Origin: Candidatus Gastranaerophilales bacterium
GTDB lineage: Bacteria > Cyanobacteriota > Vampirovibrionia > Gastranaerophilales > Gastranaerophilaceae
Assembly: GCA_944325635.1 (NCBI GenBank)
Contig: CALVBD010000001.1
Location: 1-64,000, forward strand
Length of the DNA: 64,000 bases
Direction: 5' to 3'
This document shows positions 34,060-43,653 of this stretch, piece after piece; position 1 is the stretch's first letter, and every line of letters begins with the position of its first letter. The position numbers were made by a program, and so were the translations under genes. The notes below the pieces were generated by a model that searched no databases, was not told the origin of the DNA, and worked only from the letters and a program-made list of their open reading frames with translations.

Positions 34060-35311
34060 TAAAGTTCTGGAAGGTTCTATTGCGGAAGAACTCGGAATTG
34101 AATCCGGCGACGAAATTGTATCAATCGACGAAAACAAAATGCAGGATATGATTGATTACAATTTCTTTTGCAAAAGTGATTTTTTGACGCTTGAGGTTAA
34201 AAAGAAAAGCGGGGATGTTGAAGTTATTGAACTTGAAAAGGATTACGATGAGGATCTGGGTATCGTATTTGAAAGTGCTGTGTTTGACAGAGTAAAACCT
34301 TGTTTGAATAAATGTATTTTCTGTTTTGTCGACCAGCAGCCAAAAGGTTTGAGGGAGACTCTTTACGTAAAAGACGATGATTACAGGCTTTCTTATTTGC
34401 AGGGAACCTATATTACGCTCACCAACCTTACGGAAAAAGATAAGGAGCGTATCAAGAGAATGCACCTCGGACCTTTTTATGTTTCAGTTCACACCACAAA
34501 TCCTGAACTGCGCTCAAAAATGCTGAGAAACCCGAATGCCGGAAATGCTTTAGAAAATTTAAAATGGTTCAGGAAGAATAAAATCCCGTTTCACGCGCAG
34601 ATTGTACTTTGTCCGGGGTATAATGACGGCGCGGAACTTGAGCGGACATTATCAGACCTTGCTGAATTGAAAAATACTGTTTTATCTGTTGCGATAGTCC
34701 CTGTCGGGGTTACACAGTTTCGTACTGAGAATTTAAAACAGGTAGATAAGAAATGCGCTCTAGAAACTCTTGAAATAGCCTCAAAATACAAAAGAGTTTG
34801 CTGCTCCGATGAATTTTTTCTTCTGGCAGAGCGAGAAATTCCGCCAGCAAAATACTATGGAAATTTTTCGCAGTTAGAAGACGGGGTGGGGTCGATACGA
34901 TGCCTGCTGGAGGATTTTAAAGCACTTAAACTTCCAAACGCAGTCAAAAAGCCGTTGAAAATTCTTTTTGCAACATCGTTTGCCGCAAAAACCGCGCTTG
35001 ATGAAATTTGTAAAAAACTTTCTAAAATCAAAAATCTTACAACGGAAGTTGTCCCGGTTAAATCAAATTACTGGGGGCAGAATATTACGGTTGCGGGCTT
35101 AATTACAACTGACGATTTGATAGCCGCTCTGAAAGATAAATCCGGTGATTTTGTCGTAATCCCTTCTGTAATGCTCAGACCTTATAGCGAAGATTTTCTT
35201 GACGGCAAGACGCTTTCTTACGTAAAAGAAAAGACGGGGAAAGAATTCTTTGTAATTCAAAATATTTATTCAATGAGGGAACTAACTGAATATTTAAAAA
35301 GCCTCTCATAA
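34043..35311 (+). CDS. PDZ/radical-SAM-like iron-sulfur protein (DUF512 family)
   Basis: 422 residues from ATG at 34043. An N-terminal PDZ-like domain (about 1-75, VLEGSIAEELGIESGDEIVSI) is followed by CLNKCIFCFVDQQPKGLRETLYVKDDDYRLSY, with a Cx3Cx2C radical-SAM-type cluster, then the barrel and the C-terminal DUF512 domain. This order matches TIGR03279, described from cyanobacteria and also present in Clostridia; its reaction is unknown. Overlaps the PadR-like gene and ends just before a terminator. Confidence 0.85.
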   Translation: MSAIVNKVLEGSIAEELGIESGDEIVSIDENKMQDMIDYNFFCKSDFLTLEVKKKSGDVEVIELEKDYDEDLGIVFESAVFDRVKPCLNKCIFCFVDQQPKGLRETLYVKDDDYRLSYLQGTYITLTNLTEKDKERIKRMHLGPFYVSVHTTNPELRSKMLRNPNAGNALENLKWFRKNKIPFHAQIVLCPGYNDGAELERTLSDLAELKNTVLSVAIVPVGVTQFRTENLKQVDKKCALETLEIASKYKRVCCSDEFFLLAEREIPPAKYYGNFSQLEDGVGSIRCLLEDFKALKLPNAVKKPLKILFATSFAAKTALDEICKKLSKIKNLTTEVVPVKSNYWGQNITVAGLITTDDLIAALKDKSGDFVVIPSVMLRPYSEDFLDGKTLSYVKEKTGKEFFVIQNIYSMRELTEYLKSLS

Positions 35312-35325
35312 AAGAGAGGCTTTTT
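35296..35325. terminator. Bidirectional terminator between the DUF512 gene and glnA
   Basis: AAAAAGCCTCTC / GAGAGGCTTTTT arms with a short A-rich loop, lying between two convergent genes whose stops are at 35311 and 35333. Runs of T occur on both strands. The left arm overlaps the last codons of the DUF512 gene. Confidence 0.9.
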
Positions 35326-35332
35326 AATCTGT

Positions 35333-36697
35333 TTAATATCTTTCAAGGTACCTGTCGATTTCCCACTGGGAGACGTATGTTCTAAATGAATCCCACTCTT
35401 TTTTCTTAGCGGACATAAATTCATTAAAAGCGTGTTCTCCGAGTGCTGCGCGTCCGACTAATGATTTATCCATCAGGTCGAGTGCTTCTGCAAGGCTTCC
35501 CGGAAGGGAATCAATTCTTTGTTTTTTACGTTCTTTTGTTGTGAGTTTATAGATATTGCTTTCAACAGGAGCCGGCGGGTCAATTTTGTTTCTGACACCA
35601 TCAAGACAAGCTTCTAAGATTGCAGCAAATGCTAAATAAGGGTTGCAGGCAGGATCAGGGGAGCGAAGTTCTACTCTTGTTGCGTTTCCGCGTTTTGCAG
35701 GAACCCTTAAAAGAGCGCTTCTGTTTGCTAAAGACCACGCAAGATATACCGGAGCTTCATAACCCGGAACAAGTCTTTTATAGCTGTTGACCGTCGGGTT
35801 TAGGATTGCCGTAATACTTTTGACGTGTTTTAACATACCGCCGATAGAGTATTTCGCAACATCTGAAAGCTGGTATTCTGCTTTTTCATCGTAAAATGCA
35901 TTTTTGCCGTCTTTAAACAATGAAACGTTACAGTGCATGCCGGAACCGTTAATTCCATAGATAGGTTTCGGCATAAATGTTGCGTGGAGATTATGTTTTG
36001 CCGCAATTGCCCTAACTGCAATCTTGAAAGTAGCAACGTTATCAGCCGCGGTTAAAACATCAGCGTATCTAAAATCAACTTCGTGCTGGCCGTCTGCAAC
36101 TTCATGGTGGGACGCTTCTATGTCAAATCCCATTTCCTGGAGCGTAAGAACAATATCCGCTCTAACGTCTTCTCCCAAATCTTCAGGGCCTACATCATAG
36201 TATCCGGCGCGGTCTTGAGTTGTTGTTGTCACATTTCCGTCTTTATCTCTTGAAAATAAGAAAAATTCCGCCTCAGGGCCTACGTTCATGGAAAATCCCA
36301 TTTTTTCAGCTTCTTTCATAACTCTTTTTAAGTTACATCTCGGGCAGCCTTCAAATGGAGTCCCGTCTGAATTATAAATATCACAGATTAATCTTGCGGA
36401 ATGCATTCCGTCATGTTCTCTCCACGGTAAAATCTGGAAAGAATTTTTGTCAGGGTGGAAAAACATATCGGAAGTTTCAATACTTCTGAAACCTTTAATA
36501 GAAGAACCGTCTAACATGATTTCATTATTCAAAGCTTTCCCGATGTGCTGTGACGGGATGGTCATATTTTTAACCTGACCGTTAATGTCAACGAATTGCA
36601 GTTTGATAAACTTGATATTGTATTCCTTTATCAAGCTTTTGATTTCGTCATCGGTAAATTCTTTGTTGTCGAGTCTTGTGTGCATAAATTCTTTCAT
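35333..36697 (-). CDS. glnA: Glutamine synthetase type I
   Basis: 454 residues, normal for the GSI-alpha subtype. It makes glutamine from glutamate, ammonia and ATP. Beta-grasp N-terminus (KFIKLQFVDINGQVKNMTIP), then LDGSSIKGF, VGPEAEFFLF, ASHHEVADGQHEVDFRY (metal and substrate ligands), INGSGMHCNVSLF (ATP loop), and the Arg-bearing RSPDPACNPYLAFAA. The adenylylation-site region of GSI-beta is absent. Ribosome-binding site AGAGGA. Confidence 0.97.
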   Translation of the reverse strand: MKEFMHTRLDNKEFTDDEIKSLIKEYNIKFIKLQFVDINGQVKNMTIPSQHIGKALNNEIMLDGSSIKGFRSIETSDMFFHPDKNSFQILPWREHDGMHSARLICDIYNSDGTPFEGCPRCNLKRVMKEAEKMGFSMNVGPEAEFFLFSRDKDGNVTTTTQDRAGYYDVGPEDLGEDVRADIVLTLQEMGFDIEASHHEVADGQHEVDFRYADVLTAADNVATFKIAVRAIAAKHNLHATFMPKPIYGINGSGMHCNVSLFKDGKNAFYDEKAEYQLSDVAKYSIGGMLKHVKSITAILNPTVNSYKRLVPGYEAPVYLAWSLANRSALLRVPAKRGNATRVELRSPDPACNPYLAFAAILEACLDGVRNKIDPPAPVESNIYKLTTKERKKQRIDSLPGSLAEALDLMDKSLVGRAALGEHAFNEFMSAKKKEWDSFRTYVSQWEIDRYLERY

Positions 36698-36738
36698 GTA
36701 GTCCTCTTTCTTCTTTGTAAAAATATTCCACGTATCTT

Positions 36739-36767
36739 ATTAGAATACTTTTTTGAAAAAAGGTCAA
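36739..36767 (-). promoter_or_regulatory. glnA promoter
   Basis: On the minus strand: -35 TTGACC (36762-36767), a 17-base spacer and -10 TCTAAT (36739-36744), giving a leader of about 35 bases. No clear NtcA-type GTA-N8-TAC site is visible around it. Confidence 0.7.
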
Positions 36768-36874
36768 GCATTTACATATAAAGATTGTATAAAGACGCGG
36801 GTTTTGACGTATTAATTGATGACTGATTTTTTTATTAATAATTGCAAAAATATTGTAAAATTTTGGCATAAAAA

Positions 36875-37072
36875 GAAAAAACCCTATCTTTCGATAGAGT
36901 TTTGGAATTCTTTTTTGTAATTCCTCGTGTGTGTAGAAGGTTAGTGTGTAGTAGGTAGTGTAGTTAGTAAGTGTGTGTTTTATGTCTCGTGTTTATTTAA
37001 TCGATATTGCTTACATATTAGTAAAGTATTTTTGATGTATATAATTGCTATATCTACTTTATTTTGTTACAT
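36875..37072 (-). ncRNA. Candidate small RNA with terminator, copy 1 of a duplicated ~195-bp element
   Basis: On the minus strand it ends in a terminator-like hairpin, CTCTATC-gaaa-GATAGGG followed by a T run. Upstream is a nearly G-free, CA-rich stretch. About 93 bp (36917-37009) are identical to the second copy at 38584-38676, and the stem of the hairpin differs by a change that keeps pairing (G-U versus A-U). No ORF fits. Transcription is not shown; it may instead be a duplicated untranslated region. Confidence 0.45.
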
Positions 37073-37079
37073 TTCGTAA

Positions 37080-38540
37080 TAAAAAATTTTTCTCTCCTTC
37101 ACCAGTGACTACTCATGCACTTTCCTTTTCTCTTCCCCTAGAGGGAGGCATACGGCGTCAGATGATGATTAACAGTCATTGCGAGGCGAAACCGAAGCAA
37201 TCCAGCCTTTTTTAGTGAGTGGTGAATAGTGAGTAGTGAATAGTTCAACAATAATTAGTCCCCTCACGCTTCACTTATAAAAGATTGATTTTTTTGTGCT
37301 TCGCTCTCAGAGTGATGTAAAATTACTCTTCGTGCCTTTGTATCTTTGGAACTTCTCTTTTACCCCTCACCCGAATTTCTAAGCTCACCTTGGTTCGCTA
37401 AGAAATTCTACCCTCTCCCTCAAGGGGCGAGGGAGGAAGTCAAAGCCATCCCTTACAAGAGAGGCAAAACAAATATCCAATATCCTAAAACATTTCCATA
37501 TTCGTCCCAGAGTGTAAGAGCAGTCAACGAATTCCCGCTCGCGAAAAACGCTTTTTTATCCCTCTCCCCTTGAGGGAGAGGGTAGGGGTGAGGGGTTACC
37601 GTAAACCCTCCGCCGCTGCGCGCCACTTCCTGCTTGGGTTGCTCGCGCTAAACGGGTCTGCAACGCCCTTGCCTTCGTCCTTCCCTCTAGCCAAACAAAT
37701 ATTCTGAGATTTCACCATATTCGTTCAAGAGTATAAAAGCCGCCTACGACTTTCCGTTCGCCAAAAACGTTTTTTATCCCTCTCCCCTTGAGGGAGAGGG
37801 CAGGGTGAGGGGTTATAAACCCTCCGGTCACTGCGCGTTACCTCCTGCTAGGTTGCTCGCGCAAAACGGCACCGCTCCACCTCTATCGCCGTCACCTGCG
37901 CACCGCCGATTAGGTGTCGACTCTCACTTCGTTCGTGCCTCTGCTCATTCGGTACGTCTTACATAAATCCAAAAAGCAATTACTTTTAAAACGCTAAAAC
38001 AAAAAACTTCAACATCATTCAATACTGAGAAAAGTGCATTTCCCCTACTCGTTCCATAGTGTAAAGGCAGTCTACGACTTCCCGCTCGCGTAAAACTGTA
38101 CCGCTCCAATACTATCGCCGCCGCCTGCGCGCCGCCGATTCAGGTGTCGTCTCTCACTTCGTTCGTGCCTCTGCTCATTCGGTACATCTTACATAAACCT
38201 AAAAAACAGTTATTGAAAAAACGCTAAAACAAAAAGCTTCAACATTATTCAAACCTGAAAAAAGTGCCATCATCATAATCATTCCGAAGTATAAGTGCAG
38301 TCTACGACTTCCCGCTCGCGAAAAACGGCACCGCTCCACCTCTATCGCCGTCGCCTGCGCGTCGCCGATTAGGTGTCGACTCTCACTTCGTTCGTGCCTC
38401 TGCTCTTTCTGTACGTCTTACATAAACCTAAAAAACAGTTACTTTAAAAACGCTAAAACAAAAACTTCAACATCATTCAAAACTATAAAAAGTGCCATCA
38501 CCATACCCATCCCAGAGTATAAGAGCAGTCTACGACTGCC
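37080..38540. repeat. Gene-free block: interspersed repeats, then a tandem array of ~230 bp units
   Basis: No coding sequence found. The left part holds R3 (about 37172-37245), R1 (37361-37432, 37559-37598, 37778-37815) and R2 (about 37597 and 37818) copies. From about 37860 three units of 229-230 bp follow, marked by CCGCTCC at 37872, 38101 and 38331. Each has a GC-rich part (CCGATTAGGTGTCGACTCTC and CTTCGTTCGTGCCTCTGCTC), an AT-rich part (ACGCTAAAACAAAAA) and a spacer with TAAGAGCAGTCTACGACTTC. Partial copies of this last word occur near 37507 and 38520. Confidence 0.8.
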
Positions 38541-38737
38541 AAAAAAAAACTCTATCTTTTGATAGAGCCTTGGAATTCTTTTTGTAATTCCTCGTGTGTG
38601 TAGAAGGTTAGTGTGTAGTAGGTAGTGTAGTTAGTAAGTGTGTGTTTTATGTCTCGTGTTTATTTAATCGATATTGTTTACATATTAATAAAGTATTTTT
38701 GGAATATATAATTGCTATATCAACATTATTTCTTTAC
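38541..38737 (-). ncRNA. Candidate small RNA with terminator, copy 2
   Basis: Same element as 36875-37072. The hairpin here is CTCTATC-aaaa-GATAGAG followed by ten T on the minus strand, a strong terminator. It lies just past the mannosidase stop, so it may only be that gene's 3' end, duplicated elsewhere. Confidence 0.45.
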
Positions 38738-38748
38738 ACTTCTTAACA

Positions 38749-40674
38749 CTAATCCTCAAAATCAGCCAGAGGAAAGACTTCTAAAATTCTGTTTTCAGCT
38801 TCTTCCGGAGAGAAAAATCCTATAGAAAATTCTGCCGTGTTTTGTCCTATCTGCTGTGCTTCAGGTACCGCAAGCGGCGGACCTGCAGGGGTTGAACGGG
38901 CAGGATTTTTTGGGGTTGAGATAATCCCTATGCTGCGTAAAATTGTTATTGCAAGCGAATCTTGGAATACTTCATATTCGGTGAGTCCTTTTGTGATAAT
39001 TCCGAACCCATGCGCCCCCACATATCTCTGCATCGGAGCAAAGTTGGATTTTGTTTCAATCCCTCGGATTTTCGGCAGGTGTTTTCGCATATCGTAATCA
39101 GGGTCAAATTTTCGCTTGATTATTGAATTCATATCTTCCGAAAATGTTTCTGTAACAGGTTTTTCAAGATTAAATCGAACCTGCCAGAGTTTATCCGTTA
39201 AATTATTGTTCCATTTAATTTTAAAATTAATAAGGTTTTCGGTTTTGTAGAATTCGACGTTGAAAAAGCTTGTTTTGATTGAGTTATCGTTAATTTCAAA
39301 GATTTTCGCAATTTCGCCGTAATCGTCCTCACGCGGGGCAAAGTTATAAGTGTCGCCAAGGTCGTCGCGGCGGACAAATTCTATTTGAATATTATCGGCG
39401 AAGAGTTTGCCGTCTTTTATTTGTAAATTAATATTTGTAAGGCTTTCAGGCTTTTTGCGCAGGGTATAAATATCTGTCAAATCCTCTGTAACAGGGATTT
39501 TTTGTGTATCATACAGGATTTTGTTATCAAAGCCTTTATGAGTTTCTATGATTTCGTAGCCTTCTAATGGTGTCGGGCTTTCTATTACAGGAGTTTTAAA
39601 ATTATGCTTTAATCTTAATTCTTCAACAATAGTATCTGCGATTTGGATGATTTTTTCGTAGCGGGTGATGTTTTCTCTATGGACTGCATCGGTTGAACAG
39701 CCGCAAATTCCGTCGTGTGCCTGATTTTGTAATAGTAGTTTATAGGCATATTCAATTACGCTGTCGTACCTTGAGCCGTAGTGTTTTTGTATCCGGTTTG
39801 CAAAATCAAGCCTGTATATAGCTTTAGTATTAAGCTGTTTGATTTTTGTTCTGGCTGAATAACTTCCCGGCAGGATAAAGGTTTTTGAATTATCGCGGAG
39901 TTCGTCGTTCCATTCGAAATTTTTAAAATTGTCTTTTACGAGTTTGAAATAATCAAACGGGGAGCCGAGAGTTATTTCGTAATCTTCTAAAAGATTGTTC
40001 ACTTTTTCAATCTGGTCTGCGATGTCAGGTTCAACACCGAGGTGATCGGCGCCAATCGGAAGCAATAGCACATTTGATGATTTTGCGGCTATTTTATCAA
40101 GGTTTCCTTTCATCCATTCTGCTTTTTGTTCAATTGTCATCGGCGCGGAAAAAATATCCATAAAATACCCGCGGATAAGATTAACAGTATCAACTCCGTT
40201 AAATTTGAATTCAGACGGAATATCCCCGCATCCGCGCCAGACCATACATTTATCAATACCAAATTCTTTTAAGATTGGCGGAATATTTTGGCTGTGCCCG
40301 AAGGTGTCAGCAAGGTATCCGATAAAATCTTCACATCCGAAATCCCGTGAGATTTTAAGTCCGATTTCAAGGTTTTTTTCAAACGCTGTTCTGTCGGTTA
40401 AAAGTTCATCCACAAGAGTATAAAACGGTCCGATAAAGAGTTTTTTTTCTTTAATGAATTTCCTGACCTGCTGTTCTTTTTCCGGTCTTAATTCCAAATA
40501 GTCCAGAAGCGCTGCAGTCTGTCCGTCAAAATAAAAGCAAGGAATTGAACCTTTTTCAAGCATTTCGAGAACGTTATCAAAAACTCTTAAAAGCCTTAGC
40601 CTGAAAACTTCAAACTCTCTGTACCATTCTCTATCCCAGTGTGTGTGCAGATATGCAATAACTTTCTTTTTCAT
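38749..40674 (-). CDS. Glycoside hydrolase family 38 alpha-mannosidase-like protein
   Basis: 641 residues. The N-terminal GH38 domain has AYLHTHWDREWY (zinc ligands His 12 and Asp 14), FYFDGQTAALLDY, and GYLADTFGHSQNIPPIL with the nucleophile Asp 123. QAHDGICGCSTDAVH in the helical middle domain is also typical. The family removes alpha-linked mannose from glycans. The protein is shorter than many GH38 enzymes (800 or more), lacking part of the C-terminal beta region. There is a Pro/Ala-rich stretch near the end. TATAAT ends six bases before the ATG, with no ribosome-binding site. Confidence 0.9.
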   Translation of the reverse strand: MKKKVIAYLHTHWDREWYREFEVFRLRLLRVFDNVLEMLEKGSIPCFYFDGQTAALLDYLELRPEKEQQVRKFIKEKKLFIGPFYTLVDELLTDRTAFEKNLEIGLKISRDFGCEDFIGYLADTFGHSQNIPPILKEFGIDKCMVWRGCGDIPSEFKFNGVDTVNLIRGYFMDIFSAPMTIEQKAEWMKGNLDKIAAKSSNVLLLPIGADHLGVEPDIADQIEKVNNLLEDYEITLGSPFDYFKLVKDNFKNFEWNDELRDNSKTFILPGSYSARTKIKQLNTKAIYRLDFANRIQKHYGSRYDSVIEYAYKLLLQNQAHDGICGCSTDAVHRENITRYEKIIQIADTIVEELRLKHNFKTPVIESPTPLEGYEIIETHKGFDNKILYDTQKIPVTEDLTDIYTLRKKPESLTNINLQIKDGKLFADNIQIEFVRRDDLGDTYNFAPREDDYGEIAKIFEINDNSIKTSFFNVEFYKTENLINFKIKWNNNLTDKLWQVRFNLEKPVTETFSEDMNSIIKRKFDPDYDMRKHLPKIRGIETKSNFAPMQRYVGAHGFGIITKGLTEYEVFQDSLAITILRSIGIISTPKNPARSTPAGPPLAVPEAQQIGQNTAEFSIGFFSPEEAENRILEVFPLADFED

Positions 40675-40801
40675 ATTCTTATTATAATCTATTTTTTATA
40701 ATAATTAAGTATTTAACATTTTTAAATAAAATATCGCCTTAGGGTCTAATGAAAATTCTCTCACCCTGTTGTAAACTTCTCAAAAATCAGAGGAGTATAT
40801 T

Positions 40802-41245
40802 ATGAAAAAATCTTTAGTATTATTAATAGGACTTATATTTTCCATAAACGGAGCATTCGCAACCCGCTATGTAACAACGTATTCTCCCGGGCGTCCTGCT
40901 TATAATCCGAGTATATACAACAGCCATTTTCGTAATCACAGACCGCATCGCGGAAATTACCACAGACACCCGCGACCTATTTACGACAGACCATACGATA
41001 ATCCGCGTTATAGAAACCGATATGGTTATAATAGTGTAAATATCGGTGGTACAGGCGGTTTATTCAATAGAATAAGTACTTTTTTTACCGGCACCCCAAC
41101 CGGAGTCACCCCACAGGTTAATCCTTACTGGGATGATGATACAAAAGCTGATAATGGCAAACAGTTTGATTATGAGGGTATAAACGGCTGGTATCATCAT
41201 AATGAACAAATAGGTTCCGGGACTGGAGTTCATATTATTGACTAA
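40802..41245 (+). CDS. Exported Arg/His/Tyr/Asn-rich protein of unknown function
   Basis: 147 residues with a signal peptide (1-20, cleaved near AFA-T). Residues 25-85 are rich in Arg, His, Pro, Tyr and Asn in irregular repeats; the rest has Gly-rich and acidic parts. Ribosome-binding site GAGGAG precedes the ATG. A cell-wall or surface role is possible but not shown. Confidence 0.65.
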   Translation: MKKSLVLLIGLIFSINGAFATRYVTTYSPGRPAYNPSIYNSHFRNHRPHRGNYHRHPRPIYDRPYDNPRYRNRYGYNSVNIGGTGGLFNRISTFFTGTPTGVTPQVNPYWDDDTKADNGKQFDYEGINGWYHHNEQIGSGTGVHIID

Positions 41246-41335
41246 TTGATTTTTATCATTAAATATATCATACGTTTAGATGTTTCTGAACTTGCGGTTA
41301 TATAACATAATAATCACAAGAAAGTATAGTCTAAA

Positions 41336-41824
41336 ATGCCTTTTCGTTACAGATTACAAAAAGTCTTAGAATTCAGAATTCGCAAAAAAGAAGAACAGTT
41401 GTTAGTTGTTCAAAAAGCACAGCAGGCAGTCTTTATAGCGGAAGAGAATATAAGAAAAAATAACGAGGAGATTGAGGCTACCAAACAGAACATGCGACAT
41501 GCTAACCCGATGATGTATGAAACGTATGATAATTACCTTATATATCTTTGGGATAAAGCAAAGAAACTCGAAGAAATCCGTGTAGAAGCACAGCGAAAGC
41601 TTGATATTGAAAAAGAAAAACTTGTTAAGCTTGAGCAGGGTGTAAAGGTTCTTGAAAAACATAAAGAAAAAAACAGGGAAGCATATATTGCAGAAGAAAA
41701 AGCGGCTGAACTGAAAACTTTTTCGGAACTCGGTGTCACAAGGTTCTACAGGCAAAACCTTGAAAAAATCGAGGAAGAAGAAAAAGAAATTATGAAACAA
41801 CTTCAAGAGCTTGATGGAGGGTAA
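41336..41824 (+). CDS. fliJ: Flagellar export protein FliJ
   Basis: 162 residues, almost wholly coiled coil rich in Glu and Lys. It begins FRYRLQKVLEFRIRKKEEQL, the FliJ family start. FliJ is the chaperone escort and stalk of the flagellar export ATPase. TATAGT ends five bases before the ATG and no clear ribosome-binding site is present. First of three flagellar genes in a row. Confidence 0.82.
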   Translation: MPFRYRLQKVLEFRIRKKEEQLLVVQKAQQAVFIAEENIRKNNEEIEATKQNMRHANPMMYETYDNYLIYLWDKAKKLEEIRVEAQRKLDIEKEKLVKLEQGVKVLEKHKEKNREAYIAEEKAAELKTFSELGVTRFYRQNLEKIEEEEKEIMKQLQELDGG

Positions 41825-41833
41825 TTAATAAAA

Positions 41834-42745
41834 ATGATAAATGTAGATACAGCAGCAACAGCAATCTTCGGGAGCAACGGGGTTACTTCCTCAAAATCCC
41901 CGTCAACTTCTCGTACGTCTGAGAAAAAATCCTCTTTTCAGGATGAACTAAAGGCATCTGAAGCAGAAGATACAAAAGATATTCAAGAAACCGAACAGGA
42001 GCCGGAAACAGAAGAGGTATCTAAAAAAGAAGATAATACTAAATCTGAGAAAAAAGAAGAAAAGCCTTCTGCTGATAAGCAGGAAGAAAAAGCTGAGACA
42101 AAAGCAGACGCTGCCGATGATTCTAAACAGTCATTAAAAGGTGAGGTTTCTATGGCGGAAGCTCAAGGAGATGACTACGCAGCCCTTTCTGATCAGGTTA
42201 AATCTTTTATGCTCAAAAATGGAGGTCAGTTTAATCTGAATGCCGTAAATCTTATGACTGCGACAACACGCGCTGAAATTGCAAGCATTTCTCCGTCTGT
42301 AGATTATTCTTCTATAAAAATGTCAGATAACGACGCAAAATTTTTCTCGGATTTGGTGAATAAAACAGATATGTCAGCCAAAAGTGTTGCGGCTGAATTC
42401 CAAAAGGTATTGAATGGTGGAAACGTCCAGCAGGCTCAGTCTACAGCAAAAGCTACAGCAGCTTTGATTGCTAATCTTCAGGAGTCTGCTAAAACCCATC
42501 AGCCGTTTAGAATCGACTTTGACAAAGATGTTTCTGTAATATTGCAGGTGGATAAAGAAGGTAAAATCAACGCAAACTTTATTCCGGGTGATAAAGCTGT
42601 TGAAGCATATCTCAGAAATAATATAGATTTTCTTAAACAAAGATTTAATGAAGAAAATATCGCTTACGGTGATTTAAATTACTCAAAATCCCGTCAGGAA
42701 AGAGAAAAACAAAACAAAAATAATAAGGAGCAAAATAATGAATGA
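41834..42745 (+). CDS. fliK: Flagellar hook-length control protein-like (FliK)
   Basis: 303 residues. The N-terminal 110 are low-complexity (Glu, Lys, Ser, Asp, Thr), a secreted ruler-like region. The C-terminal part, FRIDFDKDVSVILQVDKEGKI then NFIPGDKAVEAYLRNNIDFLKQ, resembles the Flg_hook domain of FliK. The name also rests on position between fliJ and the hook gene. It ends in TGA inside ATGA, overlapping the next start. Confidence 0.7.
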   Translation: MINVDTAATAIFGSNGVTSSKSPSTSRTSEKKSSFQDELKASEAEDTKDIQETEQEPETEEVSKKEDNTKSEKKEEKPSADKQEEKAETKADAADDSKQSLKGEVSMAEAQGDDYAALSDQVKSFMLKNGGQFNLNAVNLMTATTRAEIASISPSVDYSSIKMSDNDAKFFSDLVNKTDMSAKSVAAEFQKVLNGGNVQQAQSTAKATAALIANLQESAKTHQPFRIDFDKDVSVILQVDKEGKINANFIPGDKAVEAYLRNNIDFLKQRFNEENIAYGDLNYSKSRQEREKQNKNNKEQNNE

Positions 42746-43574
42746 TTCATTTATTACTGCGCTGAATACCCAGAAATCTACAACCAACTGGATGGATGTT
42801 ATTGCGGATAACATGACTAACATCTATACACCGGGTTTCAGGGAAAAACAGGTTAATTTTAAAACCTTTTTGGGCGGAGCAATATCCGATGACTACGACA
42901 AAAAAATCAGTCAGGGAAAATCTACTCCTGGTACTTCAAACGATAACTTATTCCTTGAAGGCAAAGGCTTTTTCCTGATGAAAACTCCTGAAGGCAAGAG
43001 TGTTTATACTCGTCTGGGAGAATTTACATTTGACGGGGAAGGTGTTTACCGTGACAGAAACGGCAATACTGTTCAGGGCTATATTTTAAACGATAAGGGC
43101 GAAATTATGCAAGGGACAAAAACAATCTCCGCAGACCTTTATCAGGAAACAGCTCTGAAAGGCGGAGCCCTTGATATTCCGACAACAAACATAAAAATGT
43201 GGATTGACCCGAATAACGGTAAATATCTTGGTAAATACGACGACTTTGAAATAAAAGAGGACGGCACAATCTACGGAAAAGCCGACAACGGCAAACGTAC
43301 GGTTCCTCTGTATAGAATTACAACAAGAAACTTCCATAATGCAGCAGGTTTGTATGAATTCAAAGACGGACAGTATGTAGAAACAGAAGAATCCGGAAAA
43401 CCTCTTTTAGGTTACGGTTCAATTCGTTCAGGCTTATTGGAAATGTCAAACGCTGATTTTAAAGGAAATATTTCTTATTTCCAGATGGCAAAATTACAGC
43501 TTGAAATCTCAAATAAACTCATATCTTCCAACAAAGAATTACTTGAAGAAGCTTTGAGGCTTGTAGGAAGCTAG
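42738..43574 (+). CDS. Flagellar hook/basal-body rod protein (FlgE/FlgF/FlgG family)
   Basis: 278 residues, normal for FlgF/FlgG. N-terminal rod motif ALNTQKSTTNWMDVIADNMTNIYTPGFRE (Asn-rich, ANNxAN-like), central LFLEGKGFFLMKTPEGKSVYTRLGEFTFDGEG, C-terminal helix GLLEMSNADF...LQLEISNKLI. The family builds the rod and hook. Which member it is cannot be settled. Followed by a terminator. Confidence 0.88.
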   Translation: MNDSFITALNTQKSTTNWMDVIADNMTNIYTPGFREKQVNFKTFLGGAISDDYDKKISQGKSTPGTSNDNLFLEGKGFFLMKTPEGKSVYTRLGEFTFDGEGVYRDRNGNTVQGYILNDKGEIMQGTKTISADLYQETALKGGALDIPTTNIKMWIDPNNGKYLGKYDDFEIKEDGTIYGKADNGKRTVPLYRITTRNFHNAAGLYEFKDGQYVETEESGKPLLGYGSIRSGLLEMSNADFKGNISYFQMAKLQLEISNKLISSNKELLEEALRLVGS

Positions 43575-43626
43575 TTTTAAATTTTCGGGTGATATATAAA
43601 GTCACAATAATTCAAACTCCATTTAC

Positions 43627-43653
43627 AAAGAGGGTACTCATCCCTCTTTTTTA
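43627..43653 (+). terminator. Terminator of the flagellar genes
   Basis: AAAGAGGG (43627-43634) and CCCTCTTT (43642-43649) with a 7-base loop and a T run. It overlaps the last codons of the convergent HTH gene. Confidence 0.85.

Noticed and set aside
36698-36870. Glutamine riboswitch (glnA motif) or NtcA site before glnA
   Set aside because: Only a standard promoter was seen. The leader is about 35 bases and lacks the three-stem motif, and no GTA-N8-TAC was found.
37346-37573. 75-codon ORF in the repeat block
   Set aside because: It is built from R1 repeat copies and lacks a ribosome-binding site.
37860-38540. CRISPR array or integron attC array
   Set aside because: The period (about 230 bp) is far too long for CRISPR, units carry no short identical repeat with unique spacers, and no GTTRRRY/RYYYAAC attC ends or integrase gene were found.
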